From Mortierella sp. BCC40632 (lineage: Eukaryota; Mortierellomycota; Mortierellomycetes; Mortierellales; Mortierellaceae), in NCBI GenBank assembly GCA_011634665.1, contig WAEK01000005.1, positions 2,985,001-3,049,000 on the forward strand: a DNA stretch of 64,000 nucleotides, written 5' to 3'. This document shows positions 50,289 to 62,052 of this stretch, piece after piece. Each line of letters begins with the position of its first letter. Positions within the stretch are counted from its first letter, which is position 1. The notes under the pieces were generated by a model that saw only the letters and a program-made list of their open reading frames with translations, was not told the origin of the DNA and made no database searches. A program made the position numbers and the translations under genes.

Positions 50289-50905
50289 TGGAAACTGCTG
50301 GTCAAAAAAGAAAAATTGTGACTCGCATCTTCAAGCGCCCAAAGCCTTTCTTGGCTTGAGCTTCGCCACCGGAGTGTGGGAGGGGGAAGGATGTTGTCAC
50401 TCTCATTCTTAACAGTCCGTTACACGGGCCTTCTCGGGTAGCAACCGTCTAATCTCACTCTGTTCTTCACAGGGATCAAATTTGACAAAAAAAATCGCCT
50501 CAAATCGAAACCACAAAATGGCCAGCGTGCGATTTCACTTCTTTAAAACATGCCAACTAGCTCCGAAAGCAGAGATCATTGCTGTGTTTCCTTACGATAA
50601 CAATGGCATGCTCGATTGTACCACAAGAGATGGTAATCCACAACGCATCCTTTCCTATTTGAGAGGGAAAACAACCACTGCCACAAGGAAGGGGCTGTTG
50701 TTGTCATGCTCGAAAGGTAACACCAAAGATTCTGGTGAGACATCATGTTGAGAAATCCATCTTTTATCTCGAATATCTCTATCCCTATTTTTGTCTTTCG
50801 ACCATCGGCCATGCAGGCTGCTTCGCTCTATTCTCCTCGACGTATTAATACACACTCGCTCTCCCCCCCCTCCCACACTCCTAGTGCTGACAATCTCGAT
50901 TCACC
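50119..50905. other. Intergenic between family members B and C
   Basis: Poly-T of about 36 (50251-50287), then unremarkable sequence with one short unassigned ORF (50482-50751), then pyrimidine-rich leader ending at the ATG 50906. Confidence 0.6.
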
Positions 50906-52342
50906 ATGTTGATCCCTGTCTTCGAAACCTACTGTATAGCATCCGCCCTTGACAATAATAATGGGATCTATGTTATTGGAGTCGTGCAAGTGCCCAGTAA
51001 ACCCAATGAGCTCAGAACTTACAAGGTCTATCTCGACCCTATCGAAAGTCCTTTAGTACTGGAGTACGACCTTCATGAAGACAATAACTGGACCACAACT
51101 ACACCCATTCAATGCATCAGCACCGGACCCAAGACTACAAGCGGACATCGAGTCACGGCTTTGACTGCCCATCAGCTTTCAACCTCTAATGAATACATCT
51201 CCATCTTCGATGACGGCAACACTACTTCCGGTCAACTCGGTAGTTCTATGCAGTATCCTTCCACACATCTGTATGCTCAAATTGGGAATATAAGGGGAGA
51301 ACCAATCCGACTGGCCTTCACCGACAAAATTCTACCACAGGATCCTCTCAATAAAAGCATGCCAGTGTTTAGGTGGGATACGATTCCTATCGGAATGCAT
51401 ATCGCTCCTCGTGTGTAGGTCTTTGAGTCTTTGAGTCTCTGAGTTTTTTTTTTCTCTCAAGCATTTAAGCGAATAGGGACGACTTTAGGCGACGAAATGA
51501 ACAAAAAACGAGGGCGAATGGATTATGCTCAAGTATGGGCGCAGCTAATCGGTTCTTTACTTTTAATACCCTGGAAAATACCTACAGGACTCCCCTAGAA
51601 GATATAAAAATGGAACCCAAACTCGTTGTTGGAGCCATTGGGTTGGAGATACCAATGTCAGAAACTGCATCAGTGTCATCCGGAGCTGCCATTATATTTG
51701 ACACCTATCATTCTGGATCAATACTGTTGTTCAAGCACTACTGTGCTGACTGGAGTGGATTTACCCCAGACATTACGAATATCCAATCCAGACGTATTAG
51801 CACTACCCCACTCAACATGAATGGCTTTGTTCTCACTCCAGGTGCGATTGGGGTTACTGTAGGCAGTACTGCCTATATTCTTGACAAGGTAACAGTCGAG
51901 TCTCATGTGGACGAAGAACGATCAATCTCCTTTGCCTTCACCCTTCAACTCTGTCTCTTCTCTCTCTTTTTTCAATGACTACCGAATGTGGCGGGGCGCG
52001 TATTAGGATACTCAAGGTCATGCCCGACTATACTCGATCAATCCTTGGATATCACCGGACCTAAATTCCGTAAACTCCACCGGCATCATACCTAAGCTCA
52101 GCCCTGATGCAGTCTTGACTGATCTGGCAGGAGACATTGTTGTATCTAACAGGATTAATGGAACCTACACTTTCTACCGATACTCTACTTCTACGAATCG
52201 ATGGGTCGGCGCTGGCTTACCCTCTCCATCCAGGAACACTGTTCCATCTGGGGTAATTGTCGGTGGGTCAGTCGCAGGAGTTGCTGTATTGGTTCTGTTC
52301 ATGTTTGCGTTCTACCGGTGGCGTAACCAAAAGCAGGGCTAA
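50906..52342 (+). CDS. Single-pass membrane protein, family member C (very short tail)
   Basis: Exons 50906-51414, 51588-51888 and 52007-52342, phases 2 and 0, 381 aa. Same plan as B: ETYCIASALDNNNGIYVIGV, YLDPIESP, ALTAHQLSTSN, LYAQIGNIRGEPIRLAFTD; exon 2 PKLVVGAIGLEIP, SGAAIIFDTYHSGSI, GAIGVTVGSTAYILDK; exon 3 TDLAGDIVVSNRINGTYTFY, NRWVGAGLPSP. Membrane span VIVGGSVAGVAVLVLFMFAF, then only YRWRNQKQG. The cytosolic tail is therefore about ten residues, suggesting that signalling, if any, is through a partner, or that the ectodomain is the active part. Confidence 0.88.
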
Positions 52343-53131
52343 GGCTTCAAGAAGGAATTTCTTTCGCCCTAGATAGGATCTGGAATTGGAATGATGCCGA
52401 TCGACGAGGTATTGAAAACAGAGGCCAGGATTGACTTCACGCGATCCCTTTTTCACTCATTGTCAAAATTTTGGTGCGGTCCCAGATTTAAGAGCAGTAG
52501 AGAGTTAGTCTAGCCCACAAGAGTAAACACAGAAACTGCATGTCAAGTTGCGATTGAATTGAAGAAAACCAGTCCAGACAATACCAGTGATTGAATATTC
52601 TTCTTCCCCTTGTAGATCTTTGTGGAACTTCATACATGAGAGCAAAGATCGAAAGGAAGAAATAGTTTGAACAGATCCTTACTACCTATGGTACGTTCTG
52701 GGTGAATGACATTCTCCTCGCCTTTCCTTCCACTTTTCCTTCACTTAAAAAGTTTTCAGTCAATCCCTATCTCCTGAGGTGAGTCTTTGAGCCTATGATC
52801 GCTCTCTACGATGTCCACAACTACAAGGCGGAGAGACTTCGCGTATCAAGAGTTTTAACTACCGGTGGAGTGGATAGGGAGTATAGTGAGGATAGAGTAC
52901 TTGCTAGACCTCGACCCTGTAGATTTCTACCCTTTTCGTCTCAAACTTAAAGGGACGTCATTAGACCTGTCCCTGATAGCTTAAATCCACCGATACCGAC
53001 TTGCTTATGTTATCTCTACCCAATCTTGAACACTTATTTCCCTATATCCTTTGACTCGTCCATTATCCCAAGTAACTTTGACTCTTCTACCCATTCATAC
53101 TCATACTTAAAACCAGCTACGCTGATATACT
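52343..53131. other. Intergenic between C and the pseudogene
   Basis: About 790 bp with no ORF of note. The final 100 bp are C/T-rich like the leaders of the other family members. Confidence 0.6.
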
Positions 53132-54503
53132 ATGTCGATCTACGGCATACACGGTTACTGTTTAGCACCAAAACTTGGCGGCGAGGATGGAATCTAAGTA
53201 GCTGGCGTACCTGTTGACGCATTCATAATCTACAGGGTTGATCCCAATCACACTGACAGCCCAGCAGTGGAGCAAATCAATCTCCATAATCCTTGTCATC
53301 GGCGATCGTAGGATTTCAAACAAACATCCTAGGTGCCTCAGTACCGAAGGAAGGTATAAAACCAATCCCAATGTGAAAGTCCCCCATGGCTATTTATTAA
53401 CTCTTAGCCCTGAATGAGAAACCTGTCCTCCAAGAAAACTGTCAGTCCATTACTAGGGGAACAAGCTTGGGGCACTTGCATTGTTTGCCCACTCAGCTCT
53501 AGACCCTGATTGGGAATGTCCAGAGCAAAACGGTTCGGTTGGCTCTCGAGCCCAAACTTGGATTGTTGGATCAGCCAGTGTGGGTGGGAAGCTTGCGCTG
53601 TTGTAATTATCATTCAGAATCTAGTGGACGTCCTCGGTTTACAGAAAGCTGAGTGAGAATTTAAACTGAATATGTCATGAAGAGTATGAATGGGTGCGCC
53701 GTGGTTATCTTGGCTAATTCTCTTTCTCTCCTTTTAGTATCCAGCACGAGACAGCGGTGTTGCCATTAAAAGGATAGGTGATCAGTCTGGACTAATTTTT
53801 GGAACCATTACATTAGAGTCACCCGGAACCACGTTTGTCTTTGACAATCACCGTTCCGGATCTATTCTCCAGCTCACGCACAATTATGCATACATTTCCA
53901 TGTCAAACAACCCCGGTAGCCGATCCGTCGATAACAAAAATGCCAGCACTATGCCACTCAATACGAATGGTGCTGTTCTCATCCTAAATACAACTGGTGC
54001 CACTGTCAACAATTCTGTATATAATCTTGATCATGTGGCAAACATAGAGGTGACCATCCAGCACTTTTGCTCTCTAAGATGCCTAACCTGGCTCTGTCTC
54101 TTTTAGTTCCGATGACATCAAAGTAGTATCTAGACGCCTGCTAGGATAGCCAAGGCCATACACTGATATAATCAACTGACACCTGGAAATCACCATGTTG
54201 GATCTCGCGAACACCATCGGAAACACACAAAACCTCAATCCCGATGCAGGCCTGGCCGATCTGTCAAACGACATTATCATGTCTAGCGGAACTAACGTGT
54301 CGCACATCTTCAATTGGTACTCTACTTCTCTCAAACAATGGATTGGTCGCGGATTACCTACCATAGCTCATTCCTGTTCTTCCTTACCCAAACAAACGCC
54401 CTCTGTTGATACCATTGTAGGGGGAATCATTGTAGGATTTATCGTATTGACCTTGGTCGCGTTTGTGCTCCACACTGGGGATGCATACGAGAGCAGAACA
54501 TAA
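53132..54503 (+). pseudogene. Degenerate member of the membrane-protein family
   Basis: The ATG at 53132 starts SIYGIHGYCLAPKLGGEDGI, clearly homologous to member B, but a TAA follows in frame, and after a further stretch (SPAVEQINLHNP) the frame is lost. Later parts survive as separate pieces: an exon-2-like segment at 53760-54040 (TFVFDNHRSGSILQLTHNY, NTTGATVNNSVYNLDH) and an exon-3-like segment at 54195-54503 (ADLSNDIIMSSGTN, IVGGIIVGFIVLTLVAFVL) that keeps the membrane span but has lost the basic stop-transfer cluster. Roughly half of exon 1 is unrecognisable. Confidence 0.8.
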
Positions 54504-55812
54504 CCGAGGATTTAGAAGTCAAATAAAGTAGTTTAATAAAGTTCATGAAATGCAAAAAGTTTTTTAGAGCACTGGGTCAAACAGATACTCTGCTGTGCTA
54601 GTCTCATGCCTATTGTATCCTATGCTTCGACTTTAGTCCATCACTAAACGCCGAATTGACCAGTCAAACGCAAGTCAATCGAAGAGTAGACTTCTTGTTT
54701 GTAGATAGTAGGTTCTCATGAGAAGCGTAAAGAATTCTCACATGAGATTTCAATGGTCAATGGTACCAGAGAAGATCTGTTTATAAAGTCGTCAATTGAA
54801 TCCTATCCGCTCTCCCGCTCTCCTTTCTCTTGTAACCATTCGTATAGTCTCATCAACCTGAAGTAAGTTGGCGATATCTATCCATTCCCTCCACCCATTA
54901 TTTTGGCTCTAGAAAGAATTTGAGCCGCACAAACTTAATGACCATCCACAATGGAGATTACAACAGAGCTGAGCTATTGACATATGAAAGCCCGATAGGT
55001 GCTCTCTTTATCTCTTTTTTTGTCGATAAACTCCACGTGGAAGGAACCACCGCTCTTGCGGTTCGTTACACAAAACTTTCGACCGGCACCCATCCGGTCA
55101 CATTTACTTAAGATGAAACTTTTCCATCCTGGACAAGTCAAGCGTAGAATACGCGCGACGGAGCCGACTTTGTTCAAAAGCGTACATGGGCAGGCTACTC
55201 CTATTGAGGAGGAAGTCTTTTTTTTTTTTTTTTTTTTTTTTTTTCTTGAAGGATAGAGTCGGCTTCAAAAGGCAAATGCGAGTTGGATTTATTGTTCGAC
55301 TCACTAGACAAAGAGAGAGAGAGAGAGAAGCAGACATGATAAACCTTTTCGAGGAACCGAAAGTCGAAATTTTCAAGGCACTTCTGAGCCCAGCTTCTCG
55401 TGTGACTGTGCATGTCGTCAGTTGTGGGCATTTCCGATGCAGTTGCCCTACTTCCTTTTGAACAGAACACATGAACACTCTACTTGCGACAATAGACGTC
55501 TCCTACACACTTGTTCCTTAAGCGAGCGGACTTTCTGTCCTTCTTTGTTTGGTTTGGAGAATGGCCATTGACGGCATGAAAGGAGTATCGATAGTCTAGA
55601 TGCTCTTTCGAAATCTTGATTTCACAAAGAGTTAAACTTGAGTAAAGTTAGCGCTATTTTAATTTTCCGGACTTCCTCTCTGACAACCATTGGTTCTGTA
55701 TAAAAGCATTGGCCTCTGTTCCTCCTCCCCTCCTCCCCCCCCTCCACTTTTTCCTGCTCAGCACACTCAGACACCAGCATCCATACTAAATATCGGTTAT
55801 TTTGAAAGCATT
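54504..55812. other. Intergenic, with promoter of member D at the right
   Basis: Contains poly-T (55218-55244) and a GA run (55313-55329). No gene seen in 54.5-55.68 kb. The last 125 bp hold CCAAT- and TATA-like elements and a C-rich leader. Confidence 0.6.
55687..55706 (+). promoter_or_regulatory. CCAAT-like (inverted) and TATA box of member D
   Basis: CCATTGG at 55687-55693 and TATAAAAG at 55699-55706, about 107-115 bp before the ATG at 55813. Confidence 0.5.
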
Positions 55813-57277
55813 ATGTCGTTCCACAACTTTAGCACCTATTGTATGACATCCGCTTACGAGGAGGATACAATCTACATATCTGGAATATGGAGTCCATTTA
55901 GTGGTCACAAAGAACTCAGAACCTTCAAGCTCCATCTTGATCCCCTGAACAATCCCAAAGAAAAAGCTTTTGTCAGTACTCCACAAAATGACTTCTGGGA
56001 CGAAAACGCACCTCTTCGATGTACCAGCAGCATAAACAAGGAATCAAAAGCCGTGACCCACACCGTTCATCAACTCGCAGCTTCAAATGGATATAGTGTC
56101 ACTCGTGACGTCTTCTACACACAAACTGGTCAACTCAATACTTCTGTGTGGTATCCTTACACGGAACTCTATACTCAAATCGGAGAATTCCATGACACGT
56201 CAATTCGACTGGCTTTCACAGATAAGAGGCCAGCACTAAATTCTTCGGATCAGGATATACTACCAAGTTGGGATATCATAAATATCGGGGGAGCGAAAGC
56301 GATAAAAAGTCCTTGTAAGTCCTTTTTTCTTTTTTTTTTTTTGGCGCATTTATTTCTAGAGAAAACAGGCACGCAGTAAATGGGAGAGGGGGGACAAAAC
56401 AGAAGAAATGCTAGGTGAATTGTTCAAGATAGAATCCTTATTTTTTTTCCCTTCAGTTAATTAACTCCCTCTTTTTGATACCCTGAACAACCCACAGAGT
56501 TCCCGAAGCAGAAACACGCATAACACCTATACTCGCTGTTGGAGCTATTGGGACAGAATCATCGCTTTCAATCACTATGTCATCATCAACTGGAGCCGCC
56601 ATTCTCTTTAACACTTATAATTCTGGATTCATTATGCTATATACGCACTATCGCACTGAGTGGGATGAAAACAATTTTTCCTCCATAAGAGTTATGACTA
56701 AATTTGATTCGTCTACCCCACTCATCATGGATGGTATCACTCTCACTCCGGATGCGATTGGGGTCACTGTCGGCAGTTCTGCATTTATTGTTGACAAGGT
56801 AACAGCCAAGTCTCAACGCAAACATAAAAGTGGCCACCTGACATGCTTTACACTCTACAATGCCTGACCTGAATCTGCCTCTTTTTTGTTTCGACGGTAC
56901 CAAAATGGCACCTGGACACTTATTAGGATGATCAGGGCTTTGTCCAGTTATACTCAATCAACCCCTGGAAATCATCATATTTGACCCGCATAGCTCTCAA
57001 CGGCGACAAACCAAAGTTCAGCCCTGATGTAGTCTTGACAGGTTTGACGGGCGACATAATTATGTCTAGCAGGACCAACGACATGATTGTTTTTCATCGA
57101 TACTCTTCTGCTATCAACCAATGGGTTGGACCTGGTCTGACCCCTCCAAAGACTTTAACCGGACTAATTGTCGGTTCAGTCCTCGGAGGGATCGCTGTAT
57201 TGGCTTTGATCCTATTTGTGATCTACCGGCGACGCCAACAGAAGCAGAACCGGGACATCGAGCTAGAAACCCTTTAG
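55813..57277 (+). CDS. Single-pass membrane protein, family member D
   Basis: Exons 55813-56314, 56500-56798 and 56927-57277, 383 aa. STYCMTSAYEEDTIYISGI, LHLDPLNNP, THTVHQLAASN, LYTQIGEFHDTSIRLAFTD; exon 2 ILAVGAIGTESS, STGAAILFNTYNSGF, DAIGVTVGSSAFIVDK; exon 3 TGLTGDIIMSSRTNDMIVFH, NQWVGPGLTPP. Span GLIVGSVLGGIAVLALILFV, then YRRRQQKQ and a 10-residue tail. The first intron is only consistent as phase 1 (donor at 56315, acceptor CAGAG|TT), unlike phase 2 in the paralogs, implying a one-codon splice-site slide. Promoter elements lie just upstream. Confidence 0.85.
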
Positions 57278-57891
57278 GATGTGAGGCTCTATTGGTAGCG
57301 ATCGGTATGGCTTCTATAGTATAGTGCTGGGATGGATTAATCAGCAGCCCTGGTGTACCCTACTCGATCTTTACAATGCCTACACAGCTTGAGTAAACGA
57401 CGCCCTCTCTCTCTAGCTCTTTATATATCTTTCTCTCTCCTTTAACGCAAAAAATCTCAACAGAGGATCCAAAAATTATTATTGAAATTCAGTAAGCAAG
57501 ATAACCGTAACTATGAAGAAACAGAGTTCCGTCTCAGAAGCTATGCTACTACAAGAGAAAGAGGGTCTAGAGGAGGGGTTTTTTATACGCTCCTTTTTTT
57601 TTTCAGCATGATCGATGGGCTACTTAGGAGAACCCTGACCGAAAGCGAAAGGCAAATCATAGGCTCAAGACGTTAATAGAGTCAAAAGGCAAAAAAAAAA
57701 AGAGAGAGAGAAAAAAAGAAAAGAAAAGGAAAATAGAGGACAGAGAAAAGAGAAAGAGGGATTCTAATAAAGAATCAATGAGATAGTCATTCGTAGAGAA
57801 GCAATCCTTCATATTAAATATAGACCATATCATTATTTTTATTGAGTCTACCTCTGTCAATACTGTGTTTCCTGTATCATGGTGACTTGTA
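57278..57891. other. Convergent intergenic region
   Basis: Between member D and the minus-strand 57892 gene. Contains CT and A/GA-rich runs. No gene seen. Confidence 0.6.
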
Positions 57892-59097
57892 CTAAGCCGT
57901 GGCCTTTAGACGCTTCAAATGAAGGGCATACTTCTTTTTCAATGCCTCCAGCTTAATCTCTTCTTTTTGGGTCTCCATCTCCATTTTCATTGTTTCCAGT
58001 TCCATCAATTCCGTTTCCGCCCGAGTCTTTTCCGATTCGACTCTTAAGCTTCTTGCAACTATCGCGTGTCGTTTCCCCCGCTCGTATAAATGAGCTATTA
58101 TTGCTGTATCTAGTATCTCCTTTAGTCTTGCCTCTTCTTCCATCCGTAATTTCTCAAGCTTGATCTCTTCATCTTTCCATTTTGATAGCCATTTCCGTTC
58201 AATCGCTCGTTTTGAATCTTTCAGTTTCTTGATATGCTGATCATAAAATGACTCGAAAGAGTTTACTGAACCGGGTAAGCATCTCTGTAGTGAGACCTTT
58301 GTATTTTGGTCGCAGGCCTTCTTTTGGTACCGCACAATTTCATCAATTATGCCAGAGACCTCTGAGTATCGTGGACGCTTCAATGGGACTTCGGTATCAT
58401 AGTCACTCTCCTTTCCAGTAGTTTCCTCCACTGTGCTGCAATTTGAAGATTCGGTTTCGTAGGCCAATTCCTCTTTGGGATCCGCGAGTGACTTGGGGTC
58501 AGACAACGTCTTCAAAGGAGACGACCAAAGGTCATAGGCATCATAGAAGAAAGCCCGCCACTGGGTTGTATCCTTGGAATGCAGTTCCTTCCCGCTGCCT
58601 TGATTCATTTTGTTACAGAGATTCAATGCTGCTTCGAGAATTCGGAGCATCTCTGATAATTTGTTTTCAATAGCTATAACATCCTTTATGGTACCTGCTT
58701 CCGTCCTGAGCTGTTCCGAGATCTCTTGGTAAATCATACTCCACTTTTCCTGGTCCTGGGCTGAACACTGACCGTGATGTGGCATCATCCAGTCCTCTTT
58801 TCCATTGATCCATTGTACAAGAAGTCTCATTGCTTCCTTGGACCATGGAGTATCTGACAATGGTGTCGATTTGGGATCCCGACTAGATGTGGGTCTAGTA
58901 GATGTTGGTCTTTTGCCTCCGATCCTTTGCGCCTCCGAGTTGACAAAAGTGTCGCTGAAAACCATGATCTCGCCTATGTTCTCCTTTTGGGAGTCGACAC
59001 CTATCGGTGGCTGTGCCAATACCAAAGTAGATGTGAGTATGGAGTTCGAATATTTGGGGACTTGGTCTCGGGAGTTCTCTCTCACACACTCACACAC
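57892..59097 (-). CDS. Myb/SANT-like N-terminal domain plus C-terminal coiled coil, unknown function
   Basis: Single ORF of 401 aa from 59097, or 357 aa from the second candidate ATG at 58965 (MVFSDTFVNSEAQR), which I prefer as the first 44 residues are weakly coding. Residues after TPWSKEAMRLLVQWINGKED resemble a trihelix/Myb-SANT-like DNA-binding module. The middle is acidic with a possible nuclear signal (PLKRPRYSE). The last 130 residues are a long charged coiled coil (KLEKLRMEEEARLKEIL, ETMKMEMETQKEEIKLEALKKK). This layout is common both in fungal transcription regulators and in transposon partner proteins; no transposase accompanies it. Divergently placed to the nuclease relic at 59445. 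Confidence 0.7.
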   Translation of the reverse strand: MCECVRENSRDQVPKYSNSILTSTLVLAQPPIGVDSQKENIGEIMVFSDTFVNSEAQRIGGKRPTSTRPTSSRDPKSTPLSDTPWSKEAMRLLVQWINGKEDWMMPHHGQCSAQDQEKWSMIYQEISEQLRTEAGTIKDVIAIENKLSEMLRILEAALNLCNKMNQGSGKELHSKDTTQWRAFFYDAYDLWSSPLKTLSDPKSLADPKEELAYETESSNCSTVEETTGKESDYDTEVPLKRPRYSEVSGIIDEIVRYQKKACDQNTKVSLQRCLPGSVNSFESFYDQHIKKLKDSKRAIERKWLSKWKDEEIKLEKLRMEEEARLKEILDTAIIAHLYERGKRHAIVARSLRVESEKTRAETELMELETMKMEMETQKEEIKLEALKKKYALHLKRLKATA

Positions 59098-59444
59098 TCA
59101 TTCCCTGCTGCCGCCATTACTTGAGAAGAGACATTCGAGGTGTCCTGTGGAGACATAAGATCTTGTGAGCCTGGTAAATGTGGTTCTTGCAATCTCATTG
59201 GAAAAGCAATCACAAATCTGCCAAGATGAACCCAAGTCTGTGATTACTATGGACTCGTGCAAGAGATCTAAAAAGAGGGGAACTCTGCACGACTATCTTT
59301 TTTTTGCTGAGGTGAGATGAACAAAATTGCTCCTATGAACAGGGCATGAGGCTGAAGAATTGAATGGTGATGGAACACATCAGTCTTTTCTCACGCTTTT
59401 TGGCTCTAGGCTTTAAGGTAACAACAAGGAAATAAGTCAGATTA
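59098..59444. other. Intergenic, shared upstream region
   Basis: About 350 bp between two divergent genes. The 59080-59110 part holds an ACACTC repeat. No clear promoter element. Confidence 0.5.
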
Positions 59445-60006
59445 TTGGATGTGTACACGCTATCCGATTATTGGTCCCGATTATGCTTCCTATTGGCCTT
59501 ACCCTTTGTCAACTACTGGCATCGGCCAATTGAATCACCATTATTAGATGCAAACCAAACGACAATTCTAAATACCCTCATCAAAACTGTCTCGAGGAAC
59601 AGCAAGATTTTGAGGATACAATGCGCAAATGACCATACCAAGTCATTGGCTGTCTTTTCATATTTGTCTGCAGCAACACAAATATTCCAAGATGACTTTT
59701 TTCTTTCATTTCAAAAAGAACTCTCTGGGCCGCGAGGATATGGACCTGCCAACTTCTTAGTGCAATCAACGAGAGATGAGAGTCGCATCTTGTGCGTGAC
59801 GGAGGTCAAGAACGATGGCTTTGATCAAAGATATGCCCAGAACATGCTTCAGCTAGAGTTGCTTATCAACTCTAGAAAGCGATGATGTCGATGGCGAGGC
59901 TAGGAGGTTGAAATCCCTTGGGATCGTCACAGATTCTCGGAAGTGGTGCTTCCTTGAGTGCACCTCACAGGAAGGGGCGAATAGCACTCAGGGCTGCCCA
60001 ACTTGA
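59445..60006 (+). pseudogene. PD-(D/E)XK nuclease-like relic of the Crinkler-effector type
   Basis: ORF 59445-59885 encodes a domain with SGPRGYGPANFLVQS, ILCVTEVKNDGFDQRYAQNMLQLE. This fits the REase fold (G-G-xDF, then EVK, then AQN-QLE) that ends many Crinkler/RHS-like effector proteins of Mortierellomycotina, Glomeromycotina and oomycetes. The first catalytic aspartate position appears as N (ANF), while E and K of EVK remain. At the stop the conserved continuation goes on in another frame (EARRLKSLGIVTDSRKWCFLE, to 60006), so a one-base frameshift breaks the gene. No N-terminal translocation domain is seen. I regard it as an inactive copy. Confidence 0.6.
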
Positions 60007-62052
60007 CGAAAGGATATTGTACCATACAAAATACGGGGTGAAGAATGTCATCGAGTCTCTTTTCAAAAAAAAAAAAAAAAAAAAATCGTTGACTCTTACT
60101 AGATAGCCTTGCATCTGTCCACTAAAGCCAGAACGGCCTCAAGGTACTCGTTTCAATGTGGAGTAATAAGGGAAAAGGCGACTGTCAAGAATCCTAGCTT
60201 AAAAAGATAATCAGGTAACTTGTCAGGCGCCTCCCTGAGTCTGTAATATATCAGCTGGATCAAGTACCTGTGTTGGATTGACTTGGTCTCGTCATCTGGA
60301 CCATTGGATTGTCTGACGTTCCATTCTTTTGTTAAATTTTACTTCAGGTTCTTCTAGTGCTGGGTTAGTGCTTGTCGCTGACCATCATTGTCCAAGTAGT
60401 TTTTACTAAGGGTCTTGAAACTTGTCCTGGTCATTCTCATTCTTGGGATCGTGCCGCCCCTTGTATGCGACCAACGACAGCTTCTCGAAACGCTTTCGGA
60501 CAAAGAAAAGTGGAGATAGGCCTCAACCTCGTTGAAGGAGGGAGTCGACATGGATTTGATACCGATGTCTCAAATTCATGAGCCACCTTTGGTTTACATG
60601 AGTCTTTCCCAAGGGCAACCAAGAACAATGCTCAGCCTAATGTATTCTCTCTTTACCGCCCTCTTTGTGTGTGGTGTGAGCCCAATTGGAACTCTTAGTG
60701 TGAAGGATAAGGTTCGACCGGAAAGAGTGTGATCGACATAACGACAACAACAGCAACCTCACTTTCCCTCCGATTGAAAAGAGACTAAAGGCCAGAGAAT
60801 GGATTTTGGTCACAGCTTAAATAGAACTGTGGACGCCCACAAAATTTAACTTGATAGGCAAGTATGTAGCATTGGTAAATGAAAGAATAAAAAAACTTGG
60901 GCTGCTGGCTTTTTTATTTTGTAATTTGAAGGACTTCCTGGGTTGTTCTTGGTAGCTCAGTCTGAGATAGGGGAGAACCCTTCCTTGTTGCTTCCTCCTT
61001 TCATGTAAGAAATATCTTATCGTTCTTTGACAGGTGGATAAGATTTGCTGCAAGAAATGTCTAACAATAATCAAATAGCCAACGATCAACCAGAGAGAGG
61101 CTGAGAAGGTGCGAGAGAATTGGGTGTAGGGTCAGGGGGCTATTTTGACAATGGCTATGAACTGAGACTTGATAGGACACTCGACAGGTTATGTAAACAG
61201 CGGGGGGAAAGTGGAGAGGGAGACCTGGTTGCATATGAGGAATGAAATGCAGAAGAGTTCTAGCGTCAAGTAGGATGAGCTGAGTGGATATTCGAGGAGA
61301 GGAATGTCGATTAGGTAGGGGAAAGGCCTTGGCTAATCTTGACCTCAACAAAACGCTATTTCATCTGAAATTCAAGTGGAAGTCCATGTCTCTCGAGCGG
61401 CTCCTCATTTTTCAAGAACTCCAAGCTGCAAACCCCGACATCACAACTGCGACTGATAAACAATGTACTATGGTCAAGTATAGGGTCGCACAGCATGTTT
61501 GGACCATGCACCCCATTCAGTGCTCGGATTTGTTTGCACTGCCAAATAGAGCGGCCTGGTGATCAATTGCGTACAATTTTTTTTCTTTTTTGCCTTTTCG
61601 GCAACAGAGCCCATCCACGATGGAGAAGTGGGTTGAATACTAGATGGAACGCTTTTGGTCTTTCCATCGTGCTTTGTGAGTGTACATGAATGCTCACCGC
61701 TTCATGCTTCAAAATGTAAATCAGGTTGCCAATCGTCCTTCTTGACGGAAAAATTGTGAGCGCTTTGGGGGCCTTCATGTATACATGATTTGCAACATGC
61801 AAGGTGAACCCCCCAAACAAAAACACGCAATTGACAAAGGTTTGCCACAAGAAGGAATGTGGTCCTGGACGATTAGGTACAACCCAGTTTTATTTACTCT
61901 ACCAGAGAATTAAGTGGCGATAGTTCTATAAAACCCCTACTCTTTCGCTTTTGCGGCTCTATTCTTTTTCACCTTTGCCTCCATCAGCCGCCCTTTCTTA
62001 CTTTGCCCTTGTCACTCCTATTTTCGTCAACGCTTGACACCCACGAATTGCC
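60007..62052. other. Intergenic, with promoter of member E at the right
   Basis: Poly-A of about 21 at 60065-60085. Short ORFs (60532-60732, 61284-61562) have no recognisable signature. From 61.9 kb a TATA box and a pyrimidine-rich leader precede the ATG at 62053. Confidence 0.5.
61927..61933 (+). promoter_or_regulatory. TATA box of member E
   Basis: TATAAAA, 126 bp before the ATG, followed by C/T-rich leader sequence. The spacing resembles that of member D. Confidence 0.55.

Noticed and set aside
50482..50751. 89-residue ORF between membrane genes B and C
   Set aside because: No signature and no similarity to the flanking family.
61284..61562. 92-residue ORF upstream of member E
   Set aside because: No recognisable family and not linked to neighbouring exons.
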